From contig NZ_VWNA01000001.1 in NCBI RefSeq assembly GCF_009600605.1, positions 2,528,501 to 2,592,500 of the forward strand: a stretch of DNA of 64,000 nucleotides, given 5' to 3'. Source of the DNA: Segnochrobactrum spirostomi (GTDB taxonomy: Bacteria > Pseudomonadota > Alphaproteobacteria > Rhizobiales > Segnochrobactraceae). Under the pieces are notes generated by a model that saw only the letters and a list, made by a program, of their open reading frames with translations, was not told the DNA's origin and made no database searches. Of the stretch, positions 7,353-15,923 are shown one piece after another. The position numbers and the translations under genes were made by a program. How positions within the stretch are numbered: position 1 is the stretch's first letter; every line of letters starts with the position of its first letter.

Positions 7353-8864
7353 TCAGCCGGGTACGCGCACCCGGACGCGCAAGCCGCCGAGCGGCGCGTC
7401 GCCGAGCACCACGTCGCCGCCGTGGCCGCGCGCCACGTCGCGGGCGATGGTGAGGCCGAGGCCGGTGCCGCTGCGGTCCTGGTTGCGGGCCGAATCGAGG
7501 CGGAAGAAGGGGCGGAACACCGCTTCCCGCATCTCCGCCGGAATGCCGGGGCCGTCGTCGTCGACGATCACCGTCACCCAGCCGTCGGTGTGGCGCGCGG
7601 CGATCTCGATGGTGCGGGCGTAGCGCGCGGCGTTGAGGATGACGTTGGTCACGAGGCGGCGGAAGGCGTTCGGCTTCACGACGATGGTCGGCTCGCCCTC
7701 GAAGGTCCAGCGCACGCTGGCGCCTTGGGCGATGGCGTCCTCGGCCGCGTCGTCGATCATCTCGGTGAGGTCGACCTTGTCCGATTGCTCATCGCCGTCG
7801 CCGCGGGCGAAGGCGAGATAGGCCTCGAGCATCGCGTTCATCTCGTCGACGTCGGACTTGAGCGCGGCAACCTCCTCGCCCTCGCCGAGGAAGGCGAGTT
7901 CCAGCCGGAACCGGGTCAGGATGGTGCGCAGGTCGTGGGACACGCCGGCGAGCATCGTCGTGCGCTGCTCCATCTGCCGCTCGATGCGGCGGCGCATCTC
8001 GAGGAAGGCGAGCGCCGCCTGACGCACCTCGAGCGCGCCGCGCGGGCGGAAATTGTCGACCGGCCGGCCGCGGCCGAAGCTCTCGGCCGCGCTCGCGAGC
8101 TGCTGGATCGGGCGGATCTGGTTGCGCAGGAACAGGATTGCGATGGCGATCAGCACGAGCGACGTGCCGACCATCCAGACCAGGAAGATGTGGGCGTTCG
8201 ACGCGTAGGTCTGGCTGCGGCGGGCGAAGACGCGGAGGATCTTGGTGCCGAGATCGATGCGGATCTCGACATAATCCGAGCGCCCGACCGTATCGATCCA
8301 GAAGGGGCGCCCGACTTCCGTCGAGATCAGCGTCGAGAGCGTGCGGTCGAGCAGGGCGAAGAAGGGCTTCGGGGCCGGCGGCGGCAGCGGGCCTGCCGGC
8401 AGGACCTGGGCGTTGAGATCGAGCTTGTCGCGTGCGAGCACGGTGAAGTGCTCGTAATTCTTATCCTGCGGATAATCCTCGAGGACGTAGATGAGCGCGG
8501 TGATGTCGCGCACCGTCGCCTCGGAAAGATGGCGCGTCACGAGTTCCCAATGGCGCTGCATGAAGACGTAGGCGACCACCGACTGGAGCAGGATGACGGG
8601 CAGCACCATGATGAGCAGCGAGCGCGGAAACAGGCGCTTCGGCAGCGAGGCGTAGAGCAGGCTCGCGGGCAGCTTGGCGATCTGGCCGGCGCGGCGGCCG
8701 ATCTCCACCAGGACGCCGAGACGGGACCGGCGCGGTGCCGGCTCCGCGGTGCGGTCCGATGGCGCTGAGGCGCCGATCCGGTCGGCGATCTCGGTCTGCT
8801 CGGTCAAGCGCGTGCACTCTCCGTTGGCGGCCTGGCGCCGCCGTGGCCTCCCGGCCGGCGTCAT
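7353..8864 (-). CDS. EnvZ-like sensor histidine kinase
   Basis: A 503-residue inner-membrane kinase. Two membrane segments (about 82-101 and 226-246) enclose a periplasmic sensor, followed by HAMP, HisKA with phospho-acceptor H310 in AGVSHDLRTILTRFRLEL, and HATPase_c with NVILNAARYA, DDDGPGIP and GTGLGLTIA boxes. Architecture and sequence match EnvZ-type kinases usually encoded directly after an OmpR-type regulator. Here the likely partner gene ends 3.2 kb away at 12081. ATG 8864 is used; TTG 8807 with GGAGAG upstream is an alternative giving 484 residues. The N-terminal 50 residues are poorly conserved in character, so the start is uncertain. Confidence 0.88.
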   Translation of the reverse strand: MTPAGRPRRRQAANGECTRLTEQTEIADRIGASAPSDRTAEPAPRRSRLGVLVEIGRRAGQIAKLPASLLYASLPKRLFPRSLLIMVLPVILLQSVVAYVFMQRHWELVTRHLSEATVRDITALIYVLEDYPQDKNYEHFTVLARDKLDLNAQVLPAGPLPPPAPKPFFALLDRTLSTLISTEVGRPFWIDTVGRSDYVEIRIDLGTKILRVFARRSQTYASNAHIFLVWMVGTSLVLIAIAILFLRNQIRPIQQLASAAESFGRGRPVDNFRPRGALEVRQAALAFLEMRRRIERQMEQRTTMLAGVSHDLRTILTRFRLELAFLGEGEEVAALKSDVDEMNAMLEAYLAFARGDGDEQSDKVDLTEMIDDAAEDAIAQGASVRWTFEGEPTIVVKPNAFRRLVTNVILNAARYARTIEIAARHTDGWVTVIVDDDGPGIPAEMREAVFRPFFRLDSARNQDRSGTGLGLTIARDVARGHGGDVVLGDAPLGGLRVRVRVPG

Positions 8865-9362
8865 TCCCGTCAGTTTACGCCGGTACATGCACCAACGTCG
8901 CCGGAAAGTGCATCCTTTCCGTGACTGCGCGCCGGCGTGACGCGTCACGCGGCGAAGCTGACAAATTATGTCGCGAGGACACGCTTTCGCAATGTCCAGC
9001 AATATAGAGATAAAAGTGAAATATTGTGAAACAAGATGAAAAGTAGACTCGAAATCGGACCGAAAATTTCCCCAGACGATGCCTGTCTTCGATAACGATC
9101 TTATGACAGCCTGAATTTCAGTCGACAGGTGAAGATGTAGACCCGAATCGACAGGATCTTCGCTGCGGTTCCCGCACCCCGATAGACGCAACTATTTTTG
9201 GTTGCGGATGCACGTTGGTGAGATCGAGCCAGGGAGTTTCGCTGCGGTTCGGCAGGGGAGGCCGACGCAGACGCAGTCGTCTGCGGGCGCGAATGAGACA
9301 GAAGAACGCAAGTCCGCCCGCTCGCAGGGCGCGGGCCGGGTCACACGTCTGGACGAGAGATC
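8865..9362. other. 498-bp intergenic region with AT-rich core, divergent promoters
   Basis: No convincing gene is seen. About 8990-9130 is strikingly AT-rich: my count for 9001-9060 is 18 G+C of 60, against about 70% in flanking genes. This is where promoters for the kinase (leftward) and the XRE gene (rightward) should lie. A 20-bp inverted repeat is annotated separately at 9266-9285. Confidence 0.6.
9266..9285. promoter_or_regulatory. 20-bp inverted repeat upstream of the XRE gene
   Basis: CGCAGACG, a 4-base spacer CAGT, then CGTCTGCG: a perfect 8+8 symmetric site ending 77 bases before the XRE start codon. Possible autoregulatory operator of that XRE protein; it could also fold as an RNA hairpin in the leader. 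Confidence 0.5.
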
Positions 9363-9965
9363 ATGAGCGGTCGCAAGAGCCTCGATCACGAGACCTCGGT
9401 TGCCATCGGCAAGCGCATCCGCGCCATCCGTGGCAACCGAACGCAGCAGGAATTCGCCGAGCTCATCGGTGTCGACCGCGCGACGCTTGCGAACTACGAG
9501 ATCGGCCGTCGCACCCCGACCGCCGACACGATGAACACGATTTCGGACGTGTCGGGCGTGCCTCTCGCGGAATTGTTCTTCGGCGAGGCCCGCACGCCCG
9601 GTCGATCGTTCCGCGAGGTCGAGACGATCCTCGCCGAGGAGATGGAGAAGCGGCCCGGCTTTCTGCCCCGGTGCGCGATCTCCGACGACGAGATCGCGCT
9701 CCTGAAGGTGCTTCGCGCCTTCAACGGCACGGCCCTGGGGCGCTCCTTCATCGACCTCGTCAGCGAGATGCTCGGCCAATATCGGCGCCTCGACGCGGAC
9801 GAAAACGGTCCGGTGATCGAGCCGGAGGATCTCGACCGCCTGCTCGAGATCGCCGCGCGCGGCCGGTTCGCGACGGGCTTCGATCCGGTGATCCAGCTCA
9901 TCCGCCACATCGCCCCGTCGGCGCTCCCGAGCGCGTCGGTCCGGGCCTTCGAGCGGATCGGCTGA
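9363..9965 (+). CDS. XRE family helix-turn-helix transcriptional regulator
   Basis: A 200-residue protein with an N-terminal HTH_3 domain: IGKRIRAIRGNRTQQEFAELIGVDRATLANYEIGRRTPTAD fills residues 15-55 (quoted here in overlapping family terms; key residues are Q29, E30, R39, Y44, E45). The C-terminal 130 residues are not a recognised domain and are rich in acidic helices. There is no peptidase S24 motif, so it is not a LexA/CI-type cleavable repressor. It lies in the interval that separates the kinase and response-regulator genes, followed by a strong hairpin terminator. Confidence 0.85.
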   Translation: MSGRKSLDHETSVAIGKRIRAIRGNRTQQEFAELIGVDRATLANYEIGRRTPTADTMNTISDVSGVPLAELFFGEARTPGRSFREVETILAEEMEKRPGFLPRCAISDDEIALLKVLRAFNGTALGRSFIDLVSEMLGQYRRLDADENGPVIEPEDLDRLLEIAARGRFATGFDPVIQLIRHIAPSALPSASVRAFERIG

Positions 9966-9997
9966 CGCCGCGAGGCCCGGACGGAATGGCTTTTCAG

Positions 9998-10026
9998 AAC
10001 CTCGCTTGCGTTCGGCAAGCGAGGTT
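9998..10026 (+). terminator. Hairpin terminator after the XRE gene
   Basis: A perfect 12-bp stem AACCTCGCTTGC / GCAAGCGAGGTT with loop GTTCG, 32 bases after the XRE stop. Only a weak T stretch (TGTTGCGTT) follows, so termination is probable but not certain. Confidence 0.65.
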
Positions 10027-10563
10027 GTTGCGTTATCGAAACCTTTCATATTATACGATGCGAGGCGCAGATCGCGGCGCAATGCGCTCGCGCGACTTCG
10101 ACATCGCAGCTTTGGTCGGGCCTGGGCGGGTCTATCGATTCGACCTTTGCTTTGGCGAGTGGACGGATCCGAGCGCAGCTTGAGATAGCTGCATGCGCGC
10201 CCCCAGTATCTCCGCCACCAGATCGCCCCAATCTAGAAAATACTAAGAAATAATCCGTATAAATTCGGAAACAAACGTGGTTTGGCGGTCACATGGCAGA
10301 AGTATAGGCCGAGACGCCGTCGTCGTTCCTGCCTTCTTCGTTGACTGGCAGGCGGCTCCAAATATCTTCGATCTCACTCCAGTCCGTTGGGAAGCCATGG
10401 ACCTGAGTTGCCCCGGAAGACCGCAAGGCGAGGTTTTCAAGGGTGAAGAACTTGAATGCGCCGACACGTGACTCCCTGGCGAACACCGCAATAAGCGTCA
10501 GCTTAGGTGCCGCACGTGTCAGTAATTATCGGCGCCGAAGCTGAAAATTGTGGAGAATCACAG
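10027..10563. other. 537-bp intergenic region before the porin, lower G+C
   Basis: G+C falls to about 52% at 10261-10320 by hand count, with an AT-rich run near 10232-10270. No confident gene is present. A 65-codon frame on the minus strand (10289-10486, GTG start) has plausible amino-acid composition but no recognisable domain or ribosome site. The region must hold the porin promoter and a long 5' leader; GGAGAA at 10553-10558 is the porin ribosome site. Confidence 0.55.
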
Positions 10564-11955
10564 ATGAAGATCAAGGGCGTCCTCCTGGGCATGGCCGGCA
10601 TGGTTGCCGCGACCGGCGCCTACGCGGCCGATCTGCCCGCCGCTCCCGCGGCGCCGGAGCCGGTCGATTATGTCCGCGTCTGCGACGCGTTCGGCACCGG
10701 CTTCTTCTATATTCCGGGCACCGAGACCTGCATGAAGATCTCGGGCTACGTTCAGGCCGAGTACGATGTCGGCATCACCAACGGCTCCGCCGGTTCGCTG
10801 ACCGGCAGCGGCTGGGGCGGTTCGTCGGCGAGCGGCAACTGGAGCGACCGCGACTCCAACACCTATCGCTTCCGTACCCGCGCCAACATCCGCTTCGACA
10901 CCCGCACCAACACCGAATTCGGTCTGCTGCGGACCTACACGGAGATGAACTGGTACAACGACGACAACTCGTTCTCGTCGGACCTCGATAAGGCCTACAT
11001 CCAGTTCGGCGGCCTGACCTTCGGTCGCGCCCAGTCGTTCTTCGACTTCTACACCGGCGTCGGCTACAACTCGATCTTCGAGCCGGCCCACTCCGACACG
11101 ACCGCCAACCTGGCCGCCTACACCTTCGCCTTCGGCAACGGCCTCTCGGCCACGGCGTCGGTGGAAGACACGACGGCCCGCCGCACCAGCATCGGTTACG
11201 TCACGGGCGCGAGCTATGATCCGTCGACGGGCGTGCTCGACCTGACCAACGCCCAGGCGATGACCAACGGCTACGGCGGCTCGCGCATTCCGGACGTCGT
11301 CGCGAACTTCCGCGTCGATCAGGCGTGGGGCTCGGCGCAGGTCATGGCCGCTGGCCATCAGGTCTGGACCAGCACCGCGCTTGAAGAGAACGGCGCCGGC
11401 ACCGCCACGGGCGTCGTCGATCCGTCGACCACGAGCAGCAAGTACGGCTTCGCCGTCGGCGCTGGCGTGACCGTCAACATGCCGTTCCTGGCGGCCGGCG
11501 ACAACTTCAGCTTGCAGGGTGCGTACGCTCAGGGCGCGGTCAAGTATACCGCTCCGCAGGCGACCATCCAGTGGGTCAGCTACACCAACGGCGACCCGAC
11601 CAGCTACGTCACCGGTGGCGTTCCGGACGGCTTCATCGACCCGGCCACCGGCCAGCTCAAGCTGACGCAGTCCTGGTCCGTCGCGGCCGGCCTGCAGCAC
11701 TTCTTCACCCCGCAGGTCTATGCGGCGATCGACGGTTCGTACTTCGGTTCGAAGGTCGACCTCCCGGGCTCGAGCAACAGCCAGGTCAACAACTGGAACC
11801 TGACGGGCACCGTCGGTTACACCCCGGTTGCCGGCCTCGAGCTCGGCGCGGCGCTCGAATACATCAATTCCAGCGCCGACAACAACGACCTGACCGGTAT
11901 CGTGAAGAGCGACAACCAGCTCATCGGTCTGGTTCGCGTTCAGCGCAACTTCTGA
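10564..11955 (+). CDS. Outer-membrane porin (Porin_2 / Omp2b family)
   Basis: A 463-residue general diffusion porin of the alphaproteobacterial Porin_2 family. A signal peptide ends at about residue 21 (GAYAA), followed by the family start region LPAAPAAPEPVDYVRVC and CMKISGYVQAEYDVG. Two conserved cysteines lie in this region. The chain is a 16-strand-type barrel ending in VRVQRNF, with the terminal aromatic needed for Bam recognition. GGAGAA 8 bases upstream fixes the ATG. It is flanked by terminators on both sides, so it is monocistronic. Its location between an EnvZ-like kinase and an OmpR-like regulator suggests, but does not prove, control by that pair. Confidence 0.94.
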   Translation: MKIKGVLLGMAGMVAATGAYAADLPAAPAAPEPVDYVRVCDAFGTGFFYIPGTETCMKISGYVQAEYDVGITNGSAGSLTGSGWGGSSASGNWSDRDSNTYRFRTRANIRFDTRTNTEFGLLRTYTEMNWYNDDNSFSSDLDKAYIQFGGLTFGRAQSFFDFYTGVGYNSIFEPAHSDTTANLAAYTFAFGNGLSATASVEDTTARRTSIGYVTGASYDPSTGVLDLTNAQAMTNGYGGSRIPDVVANFRVDQAWGSAQVMAAGHQVWTSTALEENGAGTATGVVDPSTTSSKYGFAVGAGVTVNMPFLAAGDNFSLQGAYAQGAVKYTAPQATIQWVSYTNGDPTSYVTGGVPDGFIDPATGQLKLTQSWSVAAGLQHFFTPQVYAAIDGSYFGSKVDLPGSSNSQVNNWNLTGTVGYTPVAGLELGAALEYINSSADNNDLTGIVKSDNQLIGLVRVQRNF

Positions 11956-11961
11956 TCCGGC

Positions 11962-11988
11962 GAAGGCGCTCGCGTTCCGAGCGCCTTC
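11962..11988 (+). terminator. Hairpin directly after the porin
   Basis: An 11-bp perfect stem GAAGGCGCTCG / CGAGCGCCTTC, loop CGTTC, 6 bases after the porin stop. No T run follows, and a second hairpin lies 20 bases further on. Confidence 0.6.
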
Positions 11989-12008
11989 CAAAGATCGAGA
12001 CACTGCAG

Positions 12009-12040
12009 CGGGCGGCCGTCGGGCCGCCCGTTTGCGTTTG
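12009..12040 (+). terminator. Second hairpin terminator between porin and response regulator
   Basis: A 9-bp perfect stem CGGGCGGCC / GGCCGCCCG with loop GTCG, followed by TTTGCGTTTG. It serves the porin and may also act on the leftward regulator transcript ending at 12081. Confidence 0.75.
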
Positions 12041-12080
12041 TGCGCAACGAGGCCGAAACGATTCGGACGGCGTCCGGCGC

Positions 12081-12803
12081 TCAGGTCGCCATCAGGCGAT
12101 AGCCGATGCCGCGCACGGTCTGGAGATGAACGGGGTTCGCCGGATCGATCTCGATCTTGCGGCGGAGCCGGTTGATCTGGACGTCCACCGTCCGCTCGCT
12201 CAGCGCCTCGTCCCGCCCGGCGAGGAGATGGCGGGCGACCGTCTCCCCTGGCTTTTCGGCGAAGGTCTTGAGCAGCCAGCGCTCCCGATCGGTGAGCCGC
12301 ACCGGCGCGCCGTCGCGGCTCAGCTCCTGGCGGTCGAGATCGAATTGGAACGGGCCGAACGCGACGGTGCCGGACGTCATCGGCGCGGCGCTGCGGCGCC
12401 GGCGCAAGAGGTTGGCGAGGCGCAGGAGGAGCTCGCGCGGCTCGAACGGTTTCGTGAGATAATCGTCCGCCCCGGTTTCGAGCCCCTCGATGCGATGCGA
12501 CGGGTCGGCGCGGGCCGTCAGCATGAGGACCGGTACGTCGAGCCGCGCCTTCAGGGCCGCCGTGAGCGAGAGGCCGCTCTCGCCGGGCATCATCACGTCG
12601 ACCACGAGGGCGTCGAAGCTCAGGCTCTCGATCTTGCGGCGCGCTTCCGCCGAATCCTCCGCCACCGTCACCCGGTAGCCGTTGTCGGCGAGATAGCGCC
12701 GGATCAGGCCGCGGATGCGGCTGTCGTCGTCGACCACCAGGAGGTGGGGCGCGTCGTCGGGCAGCACGGGCAGGTCGGCGGGCAAGTTTGCGGAACCGGT
12801 CAT
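12081..12803 (-). CDS. OmpR/PhoB-type response regulator
   Basis: A 240-residue regulator. The receiver domain has acidic pocket VVDDD (25-27) and phospho-acceptor D69 in ALVVDVMMPGESG, with K of YLTKPF. The C-terminal winged-helix Trans_reg_C domain has LTDRERWLLK, RTVDVQINRLRRKIE and VRGIGYRL. Its start overlaps the marR stop by four bases (ATGA type), so the two are co-transcribed and translationally coupled. In related bacteria, to my knowledge, the kinase gene follows immediately; here a porin gene on the other strand follows, and the likely kinase is at 7353-8864. Confidence 0.93.
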   Translation of the reverse strand: MTGSANLPADLPVLPDDAPHLLVVDDDSRIRGLIRRYLADNGYRVTVAEDSAEARRKIESLSFDALVVDVMMPGESGLSLTAALKARLDVPVLMLTARADPSHRIEGLETGADDYLTKPFEPRELLLRLANLLRRRRSAAPMTSGTVAFGPFQFDLDRQELSRDGAPVRLTDRERWLLKTFAEKPGETVARHLLAGRDEALSERTVDVQINRLRRKIEIDPANPVHLQTVRGIGYRLMAT

Positions 12804-13354
12804 GAGGCGTCGTCTCCGCCGTCTTCGTCGTCGTTGCGGGTGGGCGGGGCTCCGCGGTCTTCCATGGCGGCGAGCGCGGCGAGGAAGCGGCGGGTGTCGT
12901 GCTCCGCGCTCGGAGGAAGACCCTGGAGAGCCTTGGAGATCAGGTCCGATTGCAAGCCGGCGAGCTCGCCGGCGAGGCTACGGCCCGCCGCCGTGGCGTA
13001 AAGCAGGCGTTGGCGCCGGTCGGCCGGCCCGGGGCGCTGCTCGATGAAACCGGTATCGACGAGCTGCTTCAGCACGCGACCGAGGCTCTGCTTGGTGATC
13101 TTTAGAACTTCGAGCAACTCGGTGACGCTCATGCCCGGATTGCGGCTCACGAAGTGCAGCACGCGGTGGTGCGCGCGGCCGAAGCCGTAATCGGCGAGAA
13201 TGCGGTCGGGACCGCCGATGAAGGCGCGGTAGGCGAAGAAGAGAAGTTCTATCACCTCGAAATGCGGCACCGGAGTGCCGGCACGGATGTCCGATCCCGG
13301 TTCCGCCACGGAGGGCGGCCGGGAGGGAGGCAGCTCGGAAACTACGTCAGCCAT
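12800..13354 (-). CDS. MarR family transcriptional regulator
   Basis: A 184-residue winged-helix regulator. FEVIELLFFAYRAFIGGPD leads into FGRAHHRVLHFVSRNPGMSV, then TELLEVLKITKQSLGRVLKQLVD (recognition helix) and the wing RPGPADRRQRLLYATAAG. ATG 13354 is chosen as the only ATG before the conserved core, although no Shine-Dalgarno sequence is visible (GATTATGTCAAT precedes it), so it may be leaderless. It forms an operon with the OmpR-type regulator and is divergent from ilvE. Its ligand and targets are unknown. Confidence 0.88.
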   Translation of the reverse strand: MADVVSELPPSRPPSVAEPGSDIRAGTPVPHFEVIELLFFAYRAFIGGPDRILADYGFGRAHHRVLHFVSRNPGMSVTELLEVLKITKQSLGRVLKQLVDTGFIEQRPGPADRRQRLLYATAAGRSLAGELAGLQSDLISKALQGLPPSAEHDTRRFLAALAAMEDRGAPPTRNDDEDGGDDAS

Positions 13355-13622
13355 ATTGACATAATCGCGTACGAAGATTACTTCAAAGCCAGTCTCGACG
13401 AAACGATCGAATGCGGTCGGACCCTCGAGCGGCCCATCGCCCCCTCCGGCCCCGTCGGATTCGCGGCGCCGGGTCGCGTCGCAACCGACCCGCCGGGAGG
13501 ATATCGACACTTTCGCCGCGACGCAAAACGGCGCCGATCCGCGGCACCGCAGCGTGGCCTCCGGCTCATCCCCCCTTGGACGGCGGATCGCGAGCCGGCA
13601 ACATCTTCAGGAGTGCATCAAA

Positions 13623-14522
13623 ATGGCCGGGCAGCCCTTCGACAAGCGCGACGGCGTCATCTGGATGGATGGCAAGTTCGTTCCTTGGGGCGACGCGAAC
13701 GTGCATGTGCTGACCCACGGCTTGCACTATGCGAGCTGCGTGTTCGAGGGCGAGCGGGCCTATGGCGGCGAAGTCTTCAAGCTCGCCGAGCACACCGATC
13801 GCCTCATCGAATCGGGCCGCATCCTGGGCTTCCAGATCCCGTTCTCGGCCGATGAGATCAACCGCGCCCACCGCGAACTGCTCGCCCGCATGAACTTCCG
13901 CGACGCCTATATCCGTCCGGTCGCCTGGCGCGGCAGCGAGATGATGGGCGTCTCGGCGCAGCACAACACGATCCACCTCGCCATCGCGGCGTGGCAGTGG
14001 CCGAGCTATTTCGATGCCGAGCAGCGCCTCAAGGGCATCCGCCTCGACATTTCGGAATGGCGCCGTCCGGACCCGCGGACGATCCCGTCCAAGGCGAAGG
14101 CCGCCGGCCTCTACATGATCTGCACGCTCTCCAAGCATGCGGCCGAGAACAAGGGCTATGCCGACGCGCTGATGTTCGATTGGCGCGGCCGCATCGCCGA
14201 GGCGACGGGCGCGAACGTGTTCTTCGTCAAGGAGGGCAAGATCCACACGCCGGATCCGGACTGCTTCCTCAACGGCATCACCCGTCAGACGGTGGTCGCC
14301 CTCGCGAAGGCGCGCGGCATCGAAGTCGCCGAGCGGGCGATCGAGCCGGAGGAGATGGCGGGCTTCGAGGAGTGCTTCCTCACCGGCACCGCGGCGGAGG
14401 TGACGCCGGTCTCCGAGATCGGGCCCTACCGCTTCACGCCGGGCGCCATCACCAAGCTGTTGATGGACGATTACACGGCCGCGGTTCAGCCGAAGGCGGC
14501 GGAGCAGGCGAAGGCGAGCTGA
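13623..14522 (+). CDS. ilvE: Branched-chain amino acid aminotransferase
   Basis: A 299-residue fold-type IV PLP transaminase that interconverts Leu/Ile/Val and their 2-keto acids. HGLHYASCVFEGERAY near residue 33 and the PLP lysine K157 in IPSKAKAAGLYM are diagnostic. EATGANVFFVKEG and FLTGTAAEVTPV complete the active site. AGGAG about 9 bases before the ATG fixes the start. Divergent from marR, with a strong terminator after the stop, so it is monocistronic. This gene next to marR and an OmpR-type regulator is a familiar alphaproteobacterial arrangement. Confidence 0.95.
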   Translation: MAGQPFDKRDGVIWMDGKFVPWGDANVHVLTHGLHYASCVFEGERAYGGEVFKLAEHTDRLIESGRILGFQIPFSADEINRAHRELLARMNFRDAYIRPVAWRGSEMMGVSAQHNTIHLAIAAWQWPSYFDAEQRLKGIRLDISEWRRPDPRTIPSKAKAAGLYMICTLSKHAAENKGYADALMFDWRGRIAEATGANVFFVKEGKIHTPDPDCFLNGITRQTVVALAKARGIEVAERAIEPEEMAGFEECFLTGTAAEVTPVSEIGPYRFTPGAITKLLMDDYTAAVQPKAAEQAKAS

Positions 14523-14550
14523 TCGGCCCCGCTTCGGCCCGCGCAGAGAC

Positions 14551-14593
14551 GAAGAGGGCGGCGTGTCCAAGGGGCGCGCCGCCCTCTTCTTTT
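14551..14593 (+). terminator. Rho-independent terminator of ilvE
   Basis: A perfect 13-bp stem GAAGAGGGCGGCG / CGCCGCCCTCTTC (14551-14563 with 14577-14589), followed by TTTT. Confidence 0.9.
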
Positions 14594-14655
14594 CCGGACG
14601 GCGGCGGATCGGATAGGGTCGGGCGACCCGCCTTAGAACGACCGGCCTCCTTGCA

Positions 14656-15918
14656 ATGATCTCCGACGACGACCGACGGTCCCTGCCGTTCCGCTACGAT
14701 CCCGCGACCCGCCATCTGCGGCTCGACGCCTCCGATCCCGCCTTCTACCAGGACCCGTACGCGACCTTTCGGGCGCTCCGGCGCGAGACCTCGGTCTTCT
14801 TCTGGGAGGAGAGCGCGGCGTGGTGCCTGATCGGGGCGGACGCCGTCTCGGCGCTATTGCGTGATCGCCGCTTCGGCCGCGAGATTCTCCACGTGGCGAC
14901 CCGCGAGGAACTCGGCTGGCCGGAGATTCCGGACCGGCTGAAGCCCTTCTACGACATCGATGCCCATTCGATGCTGGAGCGCGAGCCGCCGGTCCACACT
15001 CGGCTGCGGGCGCTCGTCAACCGCGCGTTCGTCTCCCGGGCGATCGAGCGGCTGCGACCGCGCGTCGCCGCGCTGGCGAACGCGCTGATCGACGGCTTCG
15101 CGCCGTCCGGCGCCGTCGACCTCCTCGAGGCCTTCGCGACGCCGATCCCCGTCGTCGTCATCGCCGAGATGCTCGGCGTCCCGACCGAGATGGCGCCACA
15201 GCTTCTCGATTGGTCGCACCGGATGGTCGCGATGTATCAGGTGCGGCGGACCCCAGAGATCGAGGACGCCGCGGTCGCGGCGGCACGGGATTTCGCCGGC
15301 TTCATCCGTGATTATGTGGCCGAGCGGCGCAGCCGGCCCGGCGACGACCTCATCAGCGTGCTCATCGCGGCGGAAGAGGAGGGGGCGAAGCTCAGCGAGG
15401 ACGAACTCGTCACGAGCTGCATCCTGCTCCTCAATGCCGGCCACGAGGCGACCGTCCACACCATCGGCAACGGGGTGAAGGCGATCCTCGAATCCGGGCG
15501 CGATCCCGCCGCTCTGTTCGCCGGTCCCGATGCGACCGAGGCGACCTGCGAGGAGATACTCCGCTTCGATCCGCCCCTCCACCTCTTCAAGCGCTACGCC
15601 CTCGAAGACGTCGAGGTGGAGGGCATTCGGCTGACGCGGGGCGACCAGATCGGGCTTCTGCTCGGTGCCGCCAATCGCGACCCCGCGCGCTGGGAGGCGC
15701 CGGACGTGTTCGATCCGTCGCGAGCGCTCAGGCCGCACGTTTCGTTCGGCGGCGGCATTCATTTCTGCATCGGGGCGCCGCTCGCCCGTCTCGAGCTCGC
15801 CGTCGCCCTGCCGATCCTGTTCGAGTGTCTGCCGGGCCTCAGGCTCGCGTCGCCGGCGCGCTACCGCGACGCGTACCATTTCCACGGCCTCGAGCGGCTG
15901 GACCTCGCCTGGGGCTGA
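14656..15918 (+). CDS. Cytochrome P450
   Basis: A 420-residue soluble bacterial P450 monooxygenase. The I-helix oxygen-activation motif is LLNAGHEATVH, the ExxR motif is EEILR, and the heme-ligand loop FGGGIHFCIGAPLARLE places the thiolate ligand at C371. In the motif AGHEAT a histidine and glutamate replace the usual G(G/H)(D/E)T context, still within normal variation. No ferredoxin or reductase gene is adjacent, so electrons must come from elsewhere. The substrate is unknown. It starts just after the ilvE terminator and converges with the cyclase gene with five bases between the stops. Confidence 0.95.
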   Translation: MISDDDRRSLPFRYDPATRHLRLDASDPAFYQDPYATFRALRRETSVFFWEESAAWCLIGADAVSALLRDRRFGREILHVATREELGWPEIPDRLKPFYDIDAHSMLEREPPVHTRLRALVNRAFVSRAIERLRPRVAALANALIDGFAPSGAVDLLEAFATPIPVVVIAEMLGVPTEMAPQLLDWSHRMVAMYQVRRTPEIEDAAVAAARDFAGFIRDYVAERRSRPGDDLISVLIAAEEEGAKLSEDELVTSCILLLNAGHEATVHTIGNGVKAILESGRDPAALFAGPDATEATCEEILRFDPPLHLFKRYALEDVEVEGIRLTRGDQIGLLLGAANRDPARWEAPDVFDPSRALRPHVSFGGGIHFCIGAPLARLELAVALPILFECLPGLRLASPARYRDAYHFHGLERLDLAWG

Positions 15919-15923
15919 GCCTG

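Noticed and set aside
10289-10486. A 65-codon minus-strand frame before the porin
   Set aside because: Amino-acid composition is plausible, but there is no ribosome site, known motif or conserved neighbour. It is kept only as a remark in the intergenic entry.
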